The notes beneath the pieces were generated by a model, which saw only the letters and a list, made by a program, of their open reading frames with translations, searched no databases and was not told the origin of the DNA. Shown here in pieces: positions 33,063-41,473 of a DNA stretch of 56,320 nt. Origin of the DNA: an uncultured Bacilli bacterium. GTDB taxonomy: Bacteria > Bacillota_I > Bacilli_A > RF39 > UBA660. How positions within the stretch are numbered: position 1 is the stretch's first letter; each line of letters opens with the position of its first letter. Position numbers and translations under genes: made by a program. The stretch lies in contig CARJCM010000002.1 of assembly GCA_948999435.1 (NCBI GenBank), forward strand, positions 1-56,320, in the 5' to 3' direction.

Positions 33063-33959
33063 CTAATCTTCTTTAGAGTTTATTACTGACACAATACCAC
33101 AAATCATTCCACCAATTGGATAAACTATCCAATTAATAGTCCAAAGCTTAAATACAAATCCTAAAATAAAATAAATAATAGTTGCACATATCATAATGAC
33201 TGCACTTATTCGTCCTATTTTTTCTTCAGCCTCTTTACTCAATCTCATATGTCCATTTCTTAAACTATCCATATCATATTTACTTTTTTGGATTCCAGCA
33301 TACACAAGAAGCGGAACTGTAATAGTAATAAACACCATAAATATAGCATATGCTAAAATATCTTTAATATCAAATATATTAAGTCCAAGTAAAAGAATCA
33401 ATATTATAACACCAATTAAAATAATTGATACAACACTTGCTAATAAATAAGCAAATTTCGTTTCAAACTTTTCTTGTTCTTCTACACTATAAAAATTTTT
33501 AACATCTTTATATTTTCTTTGTAAACTATCCATTTTAATACCTAGAACAATAAATATTGGAACTGTAATAATTACAAAAAACATTAAAACGACTACCCCA
33601 ATAATTATATATCTATCCAAAGAATCTTTAGGAGCCAAACCAATAATTGTAAGTAAAAGTGTAACTCCAACTAAAATCATAAAAACCCCAAAAGCCATTC
33701 CTTTACTAAATTTATTCATAAATTTATCATAAGCTTTTTTAGATACATTAATTTCTGGCATAACTTTTCCTTTAATTAAATCATCCATCGTACAATCAAA
33801 TAAATCACATATCATAATTATTTTTTCTGTTTCTGGACTAGTCTCTCCTGTTTCCCACTTTGATACAGCTTGTCTTGAAACATCTAGTTTTTCTGCTAAT
33901 TCTTCTTGACTCATTCCCTTTGCTTTCCTAAGATTTTGTAAATTTTCACTTAAGTTCAT
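33063..33959 (-). CDS. XRE-family HTH protein with four membrane helices
   Basis: 298 residues from the ATG at 33959 behind GGAGGTGAG. Residues about 2-66 are a Cro/C1 helix-turn-helix (GMSQEELAEKLDVSRQAVSK, WETGETSPETEKI). Four or five membrane helices follow from about 95 (FGVFMILVGVTLLLTIIGL, IIIGVVVLMFFVIITVPIF, LASVVSIILIGVIILILL). This design, frequent in Firmicutes, ties DNA binding to the membrane, often near transporters or peptide defence genes. No clear target is adjacent; the CDP-alcohol transferase gene lies upstream on the same strand. Confidence 0.88.
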   Translation of the reverse strand: MNLSENLQNLRKAKGMSQEELAEKLDVSRQAVSKWETGETSPETEKIIMICDLFDCTMDDLIKGKVMPEINVSKKAYDKFMNKFSKGMAFGVFMILVGVTLLLTIIGLAPKDSLDRYIIIGVVVLMFFVIITVPIFIVLGIKMDSLQRKYKDVKNFYSVEEQEKFETKFAYLLASVVSIILIGVIILILLLGLNIFDIKDILAYAIFMVFITITVPLLVYAGIQKSKYDMDSLRNGHMRLSKEAEEKIGRISAVIMICATIIYFILGFVFKLWTINWIVYPIGGMICGIVSVINSKED

Positions 33960-34064
33960 AAACTCACCTCCAAACATAAATCCATCATATAGTAGCAATG
34001 TCTTTTTCTCTACCAACACACACTTGCACTAACAAAAAAATGATGCTAGTTTAAGTTGCATCCA

Positions 34065-34664
34065 TTATTTTTTTACTAAAGTACTTTTATAATAATCAGT
34101 ATCAAATAAGAAATATATTAAATCATCAAAGCTTTTAATTTTAAAACGATTGGTATTCTTTTCTTGTTTTAATAAAAATATAATATAATCTATAATAACA
34201 ATTACTTCACAAATTATAGTTAAAACTAAAGTTATTAAAGCATAAATATTATTTAAATAATCAAATATAGTGGCATACCCTAAAATAATAGTAAAAAATA
34301 TAAACCACATTTTAACTTTCCCTAAAAATAAACTTCTAGTTTTTTTACCATGAATAGTTCCAATTGTATTAACAAGTAAAATAGTTACTTCTAAAGCTAA
34401 TAATAAATAAAACCATTTAGTAATTTTAATTAAAGGTAGTAATAAAGCTATATTAAGAACTTTATCAGCGACTGTATCCATTAAACTTCCATAAAAAGTT
34501 TCTACATGAAATCCTCGTGCTAATTTTCCATCAATAAAATCTGTTGAAAAAATTAAAGCCACAAAAATTAAAAACAAATAATTGGGAATACTTTCATATA
34601 AACACATCAAAACAATAGTTAAAAATAATCTTGAAGTTGTAATTAAATTCGTTAATATTTTCAT
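34065..34664 (-). CDS. CDP-alcohol phosphatidyltransferase
   Basis: 199 residues, five or six membrane helices. The family motif is complete: DFIDGKLARG, then GSLMDTVADK (D-G-A-R-G-D-D pattern, about 44-70). It transfers a phosphatidyl group from CDP-diacylglycerol to an alcohol, in most short homologues glycerol 3-phosphate (PgsA), though the acceptor is not fixed by the motif. The ATG at 34664 is chosen over an upstream frame start inside the preceding gene, whose stop (TGA) lies 4 nt before; the two are coupled. Confidence 0.88.
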   Translation of the reverse strand: MKILTNLITTSRLFLTIVLMCLYESIPNYLFLIFVALIFSTDFIDGKLARGFHVETFYGSLMDTVADKVLNIALLLPLIKITKWFYLLLALEVTILLVNTIGTIHGKKTRSLFLGKVKMWFIFFTIILGYATIFDYLNNIYALITLVLTIICEVIVIIDYIIFLLKQEKNTNRFKIKSFDDLIYFLFDTDYYKSTLVKK

Positions 34665-34668
34665 AATA

Positions 34669-35058
34669 TCACATCCACATAAATATTTTATTAATAAAAT
34701 ATATGACAAATAAATTAATTATAAGAGTACTAACTCCATAAACAATCTCTTCATCTTTTCTTTTAAAGTCTTTACTTAATTTAAAACTATACCAAAATAT
34801 AAAAATACTTAATAAAAAATAAAATGTTATTCTTAAATCATTCGCATTAAATCCAATACCTAACATATTTTTCTTAGTTTCTGGCACACACCCACAACCA
34901 AAAACTTTTAAAAATAATAATTTATCTAATAATTCATAAAAAGGCGTTATAAAAATTAATATTAAATAAGGTAAAACATATTTAGCTTTTTTATTTTTAA
35001 AATAATAGAAAAGCCATATTAAGAAAATGATTACAATTATTAAAAATACATATAACAT
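34669..35058 (-). CDS. Small membrane protein upstream of the CDP-alcohol transferase
   Basis: 129 residues, four probable membrane helices (about 1-19, 27-45, 73-90, 106-126) and a Cys-Gly-Cys loop (KVFGCGCVPETKK) about residue 53-64 that may be extracellular. No family recognised. A good AAGGTGG precedes the ATG, and an extended -10 TGGTATAAT (35083-35088) marks its promoter. Co-transcribed with the CDP-alcohol phosphatidyltransferase, so a lipid-related role is possible. Confidence 0.7.
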   Translation of the reverse strand: MLYVFLIIVIIFLIWLFYYFKNKKAKYVLPYLILIFITPFYELLDKLLFLKVFGCGCVPETKKNMLGIGFNANDLRITFYFLLSIFIFWYSFKLSKDFKRKDEEIVYGVSTLIINLFVIYFINKIFMWM

Positions 35059-35108
35059 AAATCCACCTTCTTAACTAACTATATTATACCATTTAATATA
35101 TATAAATA

Positions 35109-35137
35109 AAAGAAAAAAGAATTGATAATCATATCAA
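35109..35137 (-). terminator. Terminator after the gene at 35143
   Basis: TTGATA / TATCAA with a TGAT loop, followed by a T-rich run on the minus strand. Confidence 0.75.
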
Positions 35138-35142
35138 AACTT

Positions 35143-35619
35143 TTACTTATATAAAGCTTGTGTTTGAGCTTCTTCTAATGCACAAATTATTCCTAATATT
35201 TCATTTAATTGCTCAATCAATGTTAATGCTTCTGGTATGTTAACAAATGTTACAGCAGAATCCCTTAAAAATTTAGCAGATTCTAAAGCTTGTTCTAGAC
35301 TCATAGTATTCATACTTAAACATCTCATAAAATATAAGCGTAACGCATCCCACTCATGATATGTAAGATTAAAAGGAAATCCTTTTTGAATTATATTCTT
35401 ATTTTCTTTTAAGTTAAGCTTCGTAATTCTTTCCAATTCTGCTCTTCTAAGAGCTTCCATCATTTCCTTTTTACCAAAGTAAGCTAAATTAGCTCTTCTT
35501 AAAGATTCCTCACTCGTATGAACTGAGCCATCAAAAGCTATATATTCTGGCAAAGTTCTATTATCAATAGGCTTTTCTTCAATTTTAAGATTTTTTTCAT
35601 AAAAAGTATATTTATCCAT
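35143..35619 (-). CDS. Soluble protein of unknown function
   Basis: 158 residues, predicted helical and cytoplasmic, with no signal peptide or membrane segment. Visible stretches: LPEYIAFDGSVHTSEESLRR, ALRRAELERITKLNLKE, HEWDALRLYFMRCLSMNT, EQLNEILGIICALEEAQTQA. I recognise no family. The ATG at 35619 is preferred because GGAGGGG lies 6 nt before it. Single gene with its own terminator, between the small membrane protein and GDPD genes. Confidence 0.7.
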   Translation of the reverse strand: MDKYTFYEKNLKIEEKPIDNRTLPEYIAFDGSVHTSEESLRRANLAYFGKKEMMEALRRAELERITKLNLKENKNIIQKGFPFNLTYHEWDALRLYFMRCLSMNTMSLEQALESAKFLRDSAVTFVNIPEALTLIEQLNEILGIICALEEAQTQALYK

Positions 35620-35672
35620 ATATATCCCCTCCAATGCGATTTATTATATATCAAAGTATTTAAAATGTCAAA

Positions 35673-37499
35673 CTAAGCAAACCAACCTTCAATAAATTTT
35701 ATATACTCACTAATTAAATCACTTTGTTTACTAGAAATTATCGTATCTTTAGCAAGAGTTATATCGTCTGTAATAATATTATCAACTTTTAAATCTATCA
35801 TTTCCATAATACTATCTTCTGTATTTACTGTCCAAGCATATAATTCTTTGCCCTCTTTATGAACTTTTTTTACAAGTGATTTAGTAACACTAGTAGCTTC
35901 AATACTAAAATGGTCTGCATATTCTAAACTAGTAATATCACCATAAGCGAGGCTCATAACATAAACTGTTTCAACATCTTTATTATACTTTTTAACATTT
36001 TCTAATACTTCATATGTTTGAGATGTAATAACAGTATATTTTAAATAATTATGTTCTACAATTAAATCAACAACTTTCTTCTCAAAATCGTGTTCTTTCC
36101 CTGTTAGTTTAAGTTCAATATTAAGTTTAATATTATTATTCTTAGCAAATAGAAGAGTTTCTTCTAAAGTAGGAACTTTTTCTCCCTTAAACTTTTTATT
36201 AAAGAAGCTTCCCACATCTAACTCTTTAACTTCTTCTAAAGTCATATCCCATATATTTTTATCTACCCCAGCAGTTCTTTTAAAATTAGTATCATGAGTT
36301 ACAACTATATATCCATCTTTAGTTTCAGCTACATCAAGTTCTATCCAATCTGCTCCAAGTTCTTTAGCGCCTTTAAAAGCACTCATCGTATTTTCAGGAT
36401 ATTTAAGTGAAGCACCTCTATGGGCAGTTACTTCTAAAGTTCTTGTAAATTCTATATTAAGATTATATTTTCCTTTATAAATACCATAAGTAAATATCGA
36501 GCCACATATTATTGCTAAAACAATAAAACCTAAAATTATTTTCTTTAGTTTTATATTATTTTTATCTCCAATTTCAGTTTCTTTTATTTCAATATATTTT
36601 ATTTCTTCTTCTCTTTTTTCTTTTAAATCATAATACAAAACACTTATAGTGGTATAACTAATCGGTGTAATAAGTAAAAGGAAAACAATAAGAGATAAAG
36701 CTATAAACACCCAAATAATAGTAGTCATAACACTTTCTAAAATAACAATATTTCCTAAAAAATGTTGTATTCCCAAAATAAGTAATATTCCTAAACCAAT
36801 AAATATTAAATATAAAAGCACCATTGTAAATTGAACTATAAACATACTAAGAAAATCTTTTATATGTCTTTTTGCACTTAAATTCTTACTTAATTTTCGT
36901 GCTTTTCTAAAACTAACATTTTCTAATACAAAAAAGTGAAGTGAATATAACCATCTAAATAATAATATAACTAAATATATCATAACTAAGGCAAAAATAC
37001 ATAAAAATGGTATATTGCTTTTAATAAAATCTAATATAAATTCAGGAACACTAACAGAAGAAATAAAACTAGAAGTAAGTCCAATATTCAAAAAAGGAAT
37101 TAAAAATAAAATAAAGAAAGATATCGTTATATTAATAGGATTAAAAATTCTTAAACACTTTTTAAAAGATAATTTTAAAACATCTAATATAGGAGCTTTT
37201 TTATTTTGATAAGACAAATCTAAAATAATAATAATTGTTGTAATATCAAACATTGTATAAAAAGTCATAAAAATTATTAATAGTAATAATAAGAGTAAAG
37301 TTATAGGTTCGCTTAAAAAAGCAAAAATATTTTCAAATGTAAGATAAGTAAAACCAGTATACTTCATAATAAGATTAAAACAACCTAAAAAAAGAGGCAT
37401 AAAAATTAATGTAGATAATAATTTAAATACTGCTTCAAATCCTACTAAAACCCAAATATTTCTTTTAATCATCAATAACGCATTTTTAATCTTTTTCAT
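35673..37499 (-). CDS. Glycerophosphodiester phosphodiesterase with N-terminal membrane domain
   Basis: 608 residues. About 1-345 hold eight or so membrane helices (a GDPD-associated membrane module). About 355-605 is the GDPD domain: VTAHRGASLKYPENTMSAF with the catalytic HRG, DWIELDVAETKDGYIVVTHD with the metal-binding Glu/Asp and second His, then LNIELKLTG and DNIITDDI. It hydrolyses glycerophosphodiesters outside the membrane and could process teichoic-acid or lipid head groups. ATG at 37499 with AGAGG upstream, and a strong sigma-A promoter at 37530-37558. Confidence 0.93.
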   Translation of the reverse strand: MKKIKNALLMIKRNIWVLVGFEAVFKLLSTLIFMPLFLGCFNLIMKYTGFTYLTFENIFAFLSEPITLLLLLLLIIFMTFYTMFDITTIIIILDLSYQNKKAPILDVLKLSFKKCLRIFNPINITISFFILFLIPFLNIGLTSSFISSVSVPEFILDFIKSNIPFLCIFALVMIYLVILLFRWLYSLHFFVLENVSFRKARKLSKNLSAKRHIKDFLSMFIVQFTMVLLYLIFIGLGILLILGIQHFLGNIVILESVMTTIIWVFIALSLIVFLLLITPISYTTISVLYYDLKEKREEEIKYIEIKETEIGDKNNIKLKKIILGFIVLAIICGSIFTYGIYKGKYNLNIEFTRTLEVTAHRGASLKYPENTMSAFKGAKELGADWIELDVAETKDGYIVVTHDTNFKRTAGVDKNIWDMTLEEVKELDVGSFFNKKFKGEKVPTLEETLLFAKNNNIKLNIELKLTGKEHDFEKKVVDLIVEHNYLKYTVITSQTYEVLENVKKYNKDVETVYVMSLAYGDITSLEYADHFSIEATSVTKSLVKKVHKEGKELYAWTVNTEDSIMEMIDLKVDNIITDDITLAKDTIISSKQSDLISEYIKFIEGWFA

Positions 37500-37529
37500 A
37501 ACGCTCAACCTCTTTTGTTTTGTATATCC

Positions 37530-37558
37530 ATTATATTATTTAATAAAGTTTTTAGCAA
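37530..37558 (-). promoter_or_regulatory. Sigma-A promoter of the GDPD gene
   Basis: TTGCTA (37553-37558), 17-nt spacer, perfect TATAAT (37530-37535). Confidence 0.8.
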
Positions 37559-37643
37559 CAAAAAAAGATTTATATCAATTAAATTAAACACATTATTTAA
37601 TCAGTTTATCAATTTTCATTTATATTTTAAACTTTAAAATATA

Positions 37644-38048
37644 TTATTTATTCAATACAGGTAAAAACCAACTTTTTTTAGCAGATATTAATAAAACTTT
37701 TAAAGTCTCATCTGAATACTCATTTTTAATTTTTGTATATTCATCGATATTATAACTATCTCCAAAGCGATTAATAAATAAATTATCCTCTTCAAAATAA
37801 TCAAACCAATTTAAAATAATATCATAAAACTCATCATCATTAGGTATCTCACTATTATATAATAAATCATACATATCATTTAGCGAATACTTTGTATCAA
37901 AATATTTAAGTTGTCTAAATTTAAATTCATTTTCTTCATAATTATTTGTTTTTAACTCTTTAGATATATTTACCCTAAATATTATAAAAAGTAAAAATAA
38001 AACTAGAATTAGTATAGTAATTAGATGTGTATATTTTATACGTAACAT
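37644..38048 (-). CDS. Small anchored protein, unknown
   Basis: 134 residues. One N-terminal membrane helix (about 8-26, HLITILILVLFLLFIIF) and an acidic extracellular domain of about 105 residues (RQLKYFDTKYSLNDMYDLLY, DEFYDIILNWFDYFEEDNLF). No cysteines and no recognised family. GAGAGGAGAGG precedes the ATG. No partner is evident; the XRE-type regulator gene lies upstream after a terminator. Confidence 0.65.
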   Translation of the reverse strand: MLRIKYTHLITILILVLFLLFIIFRVNISKELKTNNYEENEFKFRQLKYFDTKYSLNDMYDLLYNSEIPNDDEFYDIILNWFDYFEEDNLFINRFGDSYNIDEYTKIKNEYSDETLKVLLISAKKSWFLPVLNK

Positions 38049-38184
38049 TATTCCTCTCCTCTCTATAAATATTTATAACAAATCAAAAATTCTTGATTTA
38101 TTAACGTCTTCATTCAAGATTATAATATATCATTTACTTATCAATGTCACGTTCTAAAAACTAACACCAAAAATGTTAGAAAAA

Positions 38185-38214
38185 AGAACAAAAAAAGAGT
38201 GATATTAATCACCC
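38185..38214 (-). terminator. Terminator after the XRE gene at 38205
   Basis: GGGTGAT / ATCACTC (one G-U) with loop TAAT, then seven T on the minus strand; overlaps the stop codon. A second inverted repeat (CTAACA/TGTTAG within GTTCT/AGAAC) follows at 38152-38190. Confidence 0.8.
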
Positions 38215-39284
38215 ACATATTTATCAATATAATTTACTTTAAAATAATCATATATTTTTGATTCCTCATAATTCATATTATCAATTTTTATATAATCAGA
38301 ATATATTAATTCTTTATCCACGCTTAAACTATAATGAAAATCTTTTTCTCCTAAAAAGGTTTGCCAAGTTTTTATTGTAGTTTCCTGAAATTCATTTACC
38401 ATAAATATTCCATCCTCTTTATAATAATATACATCTACTGCTTTATCATCTTCTTTAAAACTATAACTATATATTCCTTGTTTGTAGTTAAAATTTTCCG
38501 CAATTTTAAGTGGAACTTCTTTAACAGGAGTTTCATAGGTTGTTGTATCATCACGAATTGGTAATGTTTTTTTTATAACAATTTTTTTATTATCATATAC
38601 TTGTTCAAGATTTAATTCTAAAGTATCTTTAATATCATTAGAAAATATATCTAAAGAAAAATAACCTTTATTTTTTTGTAAATCATCATAATTAAAATAT
38701 TCATTATAACCATAGCTATCCACAATATAAATAAAAGATGACGTGTGAGAAACAACAAAATTAGGATTATTATCTTTAATATAATTTAAAGACATAGAAG
38801 TTATTTCTAAATCATTTTTAGAATCGACAGAAAAAGTTAAAATAATTTTATCTTTAGAAACCAAAAGAGTTCCCACATTAACAATAAAATTATCTGTCTC
38901 TCCACTAACTTTGTACATTTTTATAGTATTATAAGATGATAAAAAGTAATAACTTAAAAACAAAACAATACTTATTACAATAACAAAGATAGATACTATC
39001 ATATACTTCTTTGTTTTACTTTTTAAATGTTTTACATATTCAAAAAAAGAAGGTGTTACCTCATTTGGATTTTGTAATTTTCTTCCAGAATATATTTCCA
39101 TTTCACTTACACCTAAAATACTAGATAGTAAAACAATCTTATCGTGACTAGGAAACACTCTCCCACTTTCAATATGCGCTAAATTAGACCTGGAGCAATA
39201 TATCGCTTTAGCTAATTCTTCTTGCGTCATTCCTTTTTCTTCTCGTAAATTTTTAATAAATTGACCCACATCTTCTTTATTCAT
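38205..39284 (-). CDS. XRE-family HTH regulator with membrane segment and outer domain
   Basis: 359 residues from the ATG at 39284, behind AGGAGAAGAG. Residues about 8-66: helix-turn-helix (GMTQEELAKAIYCSRSNLAH, IESGRVFPSHDKI). One membrane helix about 95-117 (YMIVSIFVIVISIVLFLSYY). The C-terminal 240 residues are predicted outside and beta-rich (KIILTFSVDSKNDLEITSMS), an uncommonly large sensor part. One-component transmembrane regulator design, third in this window; signal and targets unknown. Confidence 0.87.
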   Translation of the reverse strand: MNKEDVGQFIKNLREEKGMTQEELAKAIYCSRSNLAHIESGRVFPSHDKIVLLSSILGVSEMEIYSGRKLQNPNEVTPSFFEYVKHLKSKTKKYMIVSIFVIVISIVLFLSYYFLSSYNTIKMYKVSGETDNFIVNVGTLLVSKDKIILTFSVDSKNDLEITSMSLNYIKDNNPNFVVSHTSSFIYIVDSYGYNEYFNYDDLQKNKGYFSLDIFSNDIKDTLELNLEQVYDNKKIVIKKTLPIRDDTTTYETPVKEVPLKIAENFNYKQGIYSYSFKEDDKAVDVYYYKEDGIFMVNEFQETTIKTWQTFLGEKDFHYSLSVDKELIYSDYIKIDNMNYEESKIYDYFKVNYIDKYVGD

Positions 39285-39376
39285 AACTTCTCTTCTCCTA
39301 AGCATATACTAAACCAACAAACGAAAAAAACAATTATTTACTACAAATCTTATTTTTTCTTTAATAGTTTCAAGTA

Positions 39377-40429
39377 TTATTTTTGTACACTTTTAATATC
39401 ACTTATAAATGCTGCAAAATAAGGTAAATCTTTATTACTTTCTTTTAACATTATGACAAAATCATCTGTAAAACTAAAACTTCTTTGATTATCAATTGCA
39501 GTTTTATTAATTTCCATACCTGCTTCACTTTTTATTTTTCCACCATCTTTACAAAGTTCAAATTGAATAGTTTGAATAGCTTTACTAATAAAATATTCTT
39601 CACCATTTGCTAGATAAAAATTTTTATTTTCTAAATCTCTAAATTCTTCTTTTAAATTAAAATGTATTTCTGGAATTTTCAAAGTATCTGCATCACTTAA
39701 TGTTTTTGAGCCAGTATATTTTTTACTTTTATCATTAAGATTATCATAAATATCTTTAAAAGTTTCTCCTTTAATTCCTCTAGCTAAAATTACCTCTTCG
39801 CCTTCTTTAGTTTTTAATTTAACAGCGAATGTTTCTTTATCTTCATAGTATAAAACTTGAACTTGCGAGCGCACTTTGTAATCAGTTTTAGCATTAATCC
39901 CAAAATATTTAACATTAGTAATATTTTTAAAATCACTTTTTCCTAAATCTGTAAAAACATAAGGAAACTTAAAATCTTTTTTTAACATTGCATATAAAAA
40001 ATAATTATATTCATCTGTATAAGTAAAGTCAAAATTATCTAAAATATCACTAGTTTCATTAAATTTATCTTTAATCTCTTTTTCAATTTCCTTTTTTAAT
40101 TCTGGTTTTATTACTCCTAGTTTTTTATAATATCCACTATCACTTAAATAATTAGTATTAAAAGTTTCTTTATTAAGATTTTCCACAATATTTAGTTGAG
40201 GCTCAAAAACTATATCTTTCTTTACAATTTCATTTTTTAAATCATTCCAAATCAAATTAAATGTTCCACACCAAACACTATTTTTGCTAATCTTATCTTC
40301 CAAAGATAAAACAATATTTAAATTACTATTTTGATAATCCACCATTTTATTTTTCTTAAATATTATTAAAGAACTTATTAGTAATACTCCAAGTAGTAAA
40401 CCACCTAATACAACTTTTTTATTTTCCAT
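39377..40429 (-). CDS. Anchored extracellular protein, unknown
   Basis: 350 residues from the ATG at 40429, behind GAGGAG. One membrane helix (about 5-23, VVLGGLLLGVLLISSLIIF), then a 325-residue outer domain with SVWCGTFNLIWNDLKNEI, DILDNFDFTYTDEYNYFLY, ETFAVKLKTKEGEEVILARG and the end DDFVIMLKESNKDLPYFAAF. I have no family name for it. It follows the ECF sigma/anti-sigma pair after a terminator, so control by that sigma factor is possible, but no ECF-type promoter is visible directly in front of it. Confidence 0.75.
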   Translation of the reverse strand: MENKKVVLGGLLLGVLLISSLIIFKKNKMVDYQNSNLNIVLSLEDKISKNSVWCGTFNLIWNDLKNEIVKKDIVFEPQLNIVENLNKETFNTNYLSDSGYYKKLGVIKPELKKEIEKEIKDKFNETSDILDNFDFTYTDEYNYFLYAMLKKDFKFPYVFTDLGKSDFKNITNVKYFGINAKTDYKVRSQVQVLYYEDKETFAVKLKTKEGEEVILARGIKGETFKDIYDNLNDKSKKYTGSKTLSDADTLKIPEIHFNLKEEFRDLENKNFYLANGEEYFISKAIQTIQFELCKDGGKIKSEAGMEINKTAIDNQRSFSFTDDFVIMLKESNKDLPYFAAFISDIKSVQK

Positions 40430-40483
40430 TATATTTCTCCTCATAATAAGTATACTATTAGTCATTCTAAATTACAACAAAAT

Positions 40484-40512
40484 AAAATAGATAAGAAACC
40501 TCTTACCTATTT
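40484..40512 (-). terminator. Terminator of the sigma/anti-sigma operon
   Basis: An 11-bp stem AATAGGTAAGA / TCTTATCTATT (one G-U) with loop GGTT, then TTATTTT on the minus strand. Confidence 0.8.
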
Positions 40513-40546
40513 AAAACACTTTTAATTTCTAAGAATTATATTAGTT

Positions 40547-40942
40547 TTATTTAGAATTTTGATTACTATCTTGAATAATATATTCTATTTTATCAAGCTT
40601 ATCTAAATCATCTTTATCTATTTCTAAAGATAAATCACTACTACCAGTTACTTCACTACCAATAGTACATTTCATATTTCCATTTTCTGTTTTATCACAA
40701 GTAGCATTATAATCTTTCTTATTTACATTAATTTTTAACGCTTCTTTTATGGTATTACTAACCATATTATCCGTCATCGCATCAACACTAAAAGTCCCAC
40801 CTGCTAAAACTAAAACAGCAATAAAGATATAAGTAAAATGTTTTATTTTAATTCTTTTCAATTCATCTCTTCCTTTCATTAAATCATAAGCGACTAAATA
40901 ATTAGTCTTTTCTTTAATATTAGATGCATCAAATTTGGCCAT
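40547..40942 (-). CDS. Probable anti-sigma factor, membrane anchored
   Basis: 131 residues. The N-terminal 37 residues are cytoplasmic (FDASNIKEKTNYLVAYDLMK), one membrane helix lies at about 37-55 (TYIFIAVLVLAGGTFSV) and about 75 residues are outside with a Cys pair (ATCDKTENGNMKCTIG). Its start codon overlaps the stop of the ECF sigma gene (TAATG), the usual way anti-sigma genes are coupled. The family is not recognised by motif; the call rests on layout and context. Confidence 0.72.
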   Translation of the reverse strand: MAKFDASNIKEKTNYLVAYDLMKGRDELKRIKIKHFTYIFIAVLVLAGGTFSVDAMTDNMVSNTIKEALKINVNKKDYNATCDKTENGNMKCTIGSEVTGSSDLSLEIDKDDLDKLDKIEYIIQDSNQNSK

Positions 40943-41406
40943 TATAGTTCCTCCTTTAATTTTTTTCTCAATCTATATAACATTATTTTTAAAGCACTAG
41001 TACTTTTATTAGTTAACTTACATATTTCTTTTATTTTTAAACCCTTTAAATAAAATAGTTCAAAAATCATTAATTCTTCATGTGTTAATTTATTTAACTT
41101 TTCTTTAACTTCCAAGATTGTATCAAAATCATTTTCATACCCCATATTCTCATCAATTGGAATTGTAAAGTTATTTTTACGTAGTTTATCATAAGAGGCA
41201 TTTCTTGCAATAACACTTAAATATGCTTTTAAATTTGTATTTATTCTATTTTGATTTTTCCAAAGTAAATAGAAAGTATCCGAAACAATCTCCTCTTTAT
41301 CTTGATAAGAAAGTGTAGTTCCAATAATATTATCTACTATTTTAAATACATAACCAGCATATTCATCAATAACAATTTCTAAATTAAATTCTAAGGTATT
41401 TTTCAT
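40942..41406 (-). CDS. ECF-type RNA polymerase sigma factor
   Basis: 154 residues. Sigma region 2: YKIVDNIIGT-like start with DKEEIVSDTFYLLWKN and NLKAYLSVIARNASYDKLRK; region 4: LTHEELMIFELFYLKGLKIK and EICKLTNKSTSALKIMLYRL. Typical of small ECF factors that answer envelope or stress signals. RBS GGGTGG precedes the ATG. An ECF-type promoter just upstream (41440-41468) suggests self-activation, and the next gene encodes the probable anti-sigma factor. Confidence 0.92.
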   Translation of the reverse strand: MKNTLEFNLEIVIDEYAGYVFKIVDNIIGTTLSYQDKEEIVSDTFYLLWKNQNRINTNLKAYLSVIARNASYDKLRKNNFTIPIDENMGYENDFDTILEVKEKLNKLTHEELMIFELFYLKGLKIKEICKLTNKSTSALKIMLYRLRKKLKEEL

Positions 41407-41422
41407 TTGATACCACCCTTAT

Positions 41423-41468
41423 TGAATGCATTCATTATATAGACGTTTAATTTAATAAAAAGGTTACA
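41423..41468 (-). promoter_or_regulatory. ECF-type autoregulatory promoter with palindrome
   Basis: TGTAAC (41463-41468), 17-nt spacer, CGTCTA (41440-41445), the classic TGTAAC...CGTC form of ECF promoters. The leader then holds the perfect 12-bp palindrome TGAATGCATTCA (41423-41434). A sigma-A-like TATAAT overlaps the start region. Confidence 0.65.
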
Positions 41469-41473
41469 AAAGA

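Noticed and set aside
39377..40429. Serpin identity for the anchored protein
   Set aside because: Some spacing is reminiscent, but neither the hinge nor conserved serpin signatures are present
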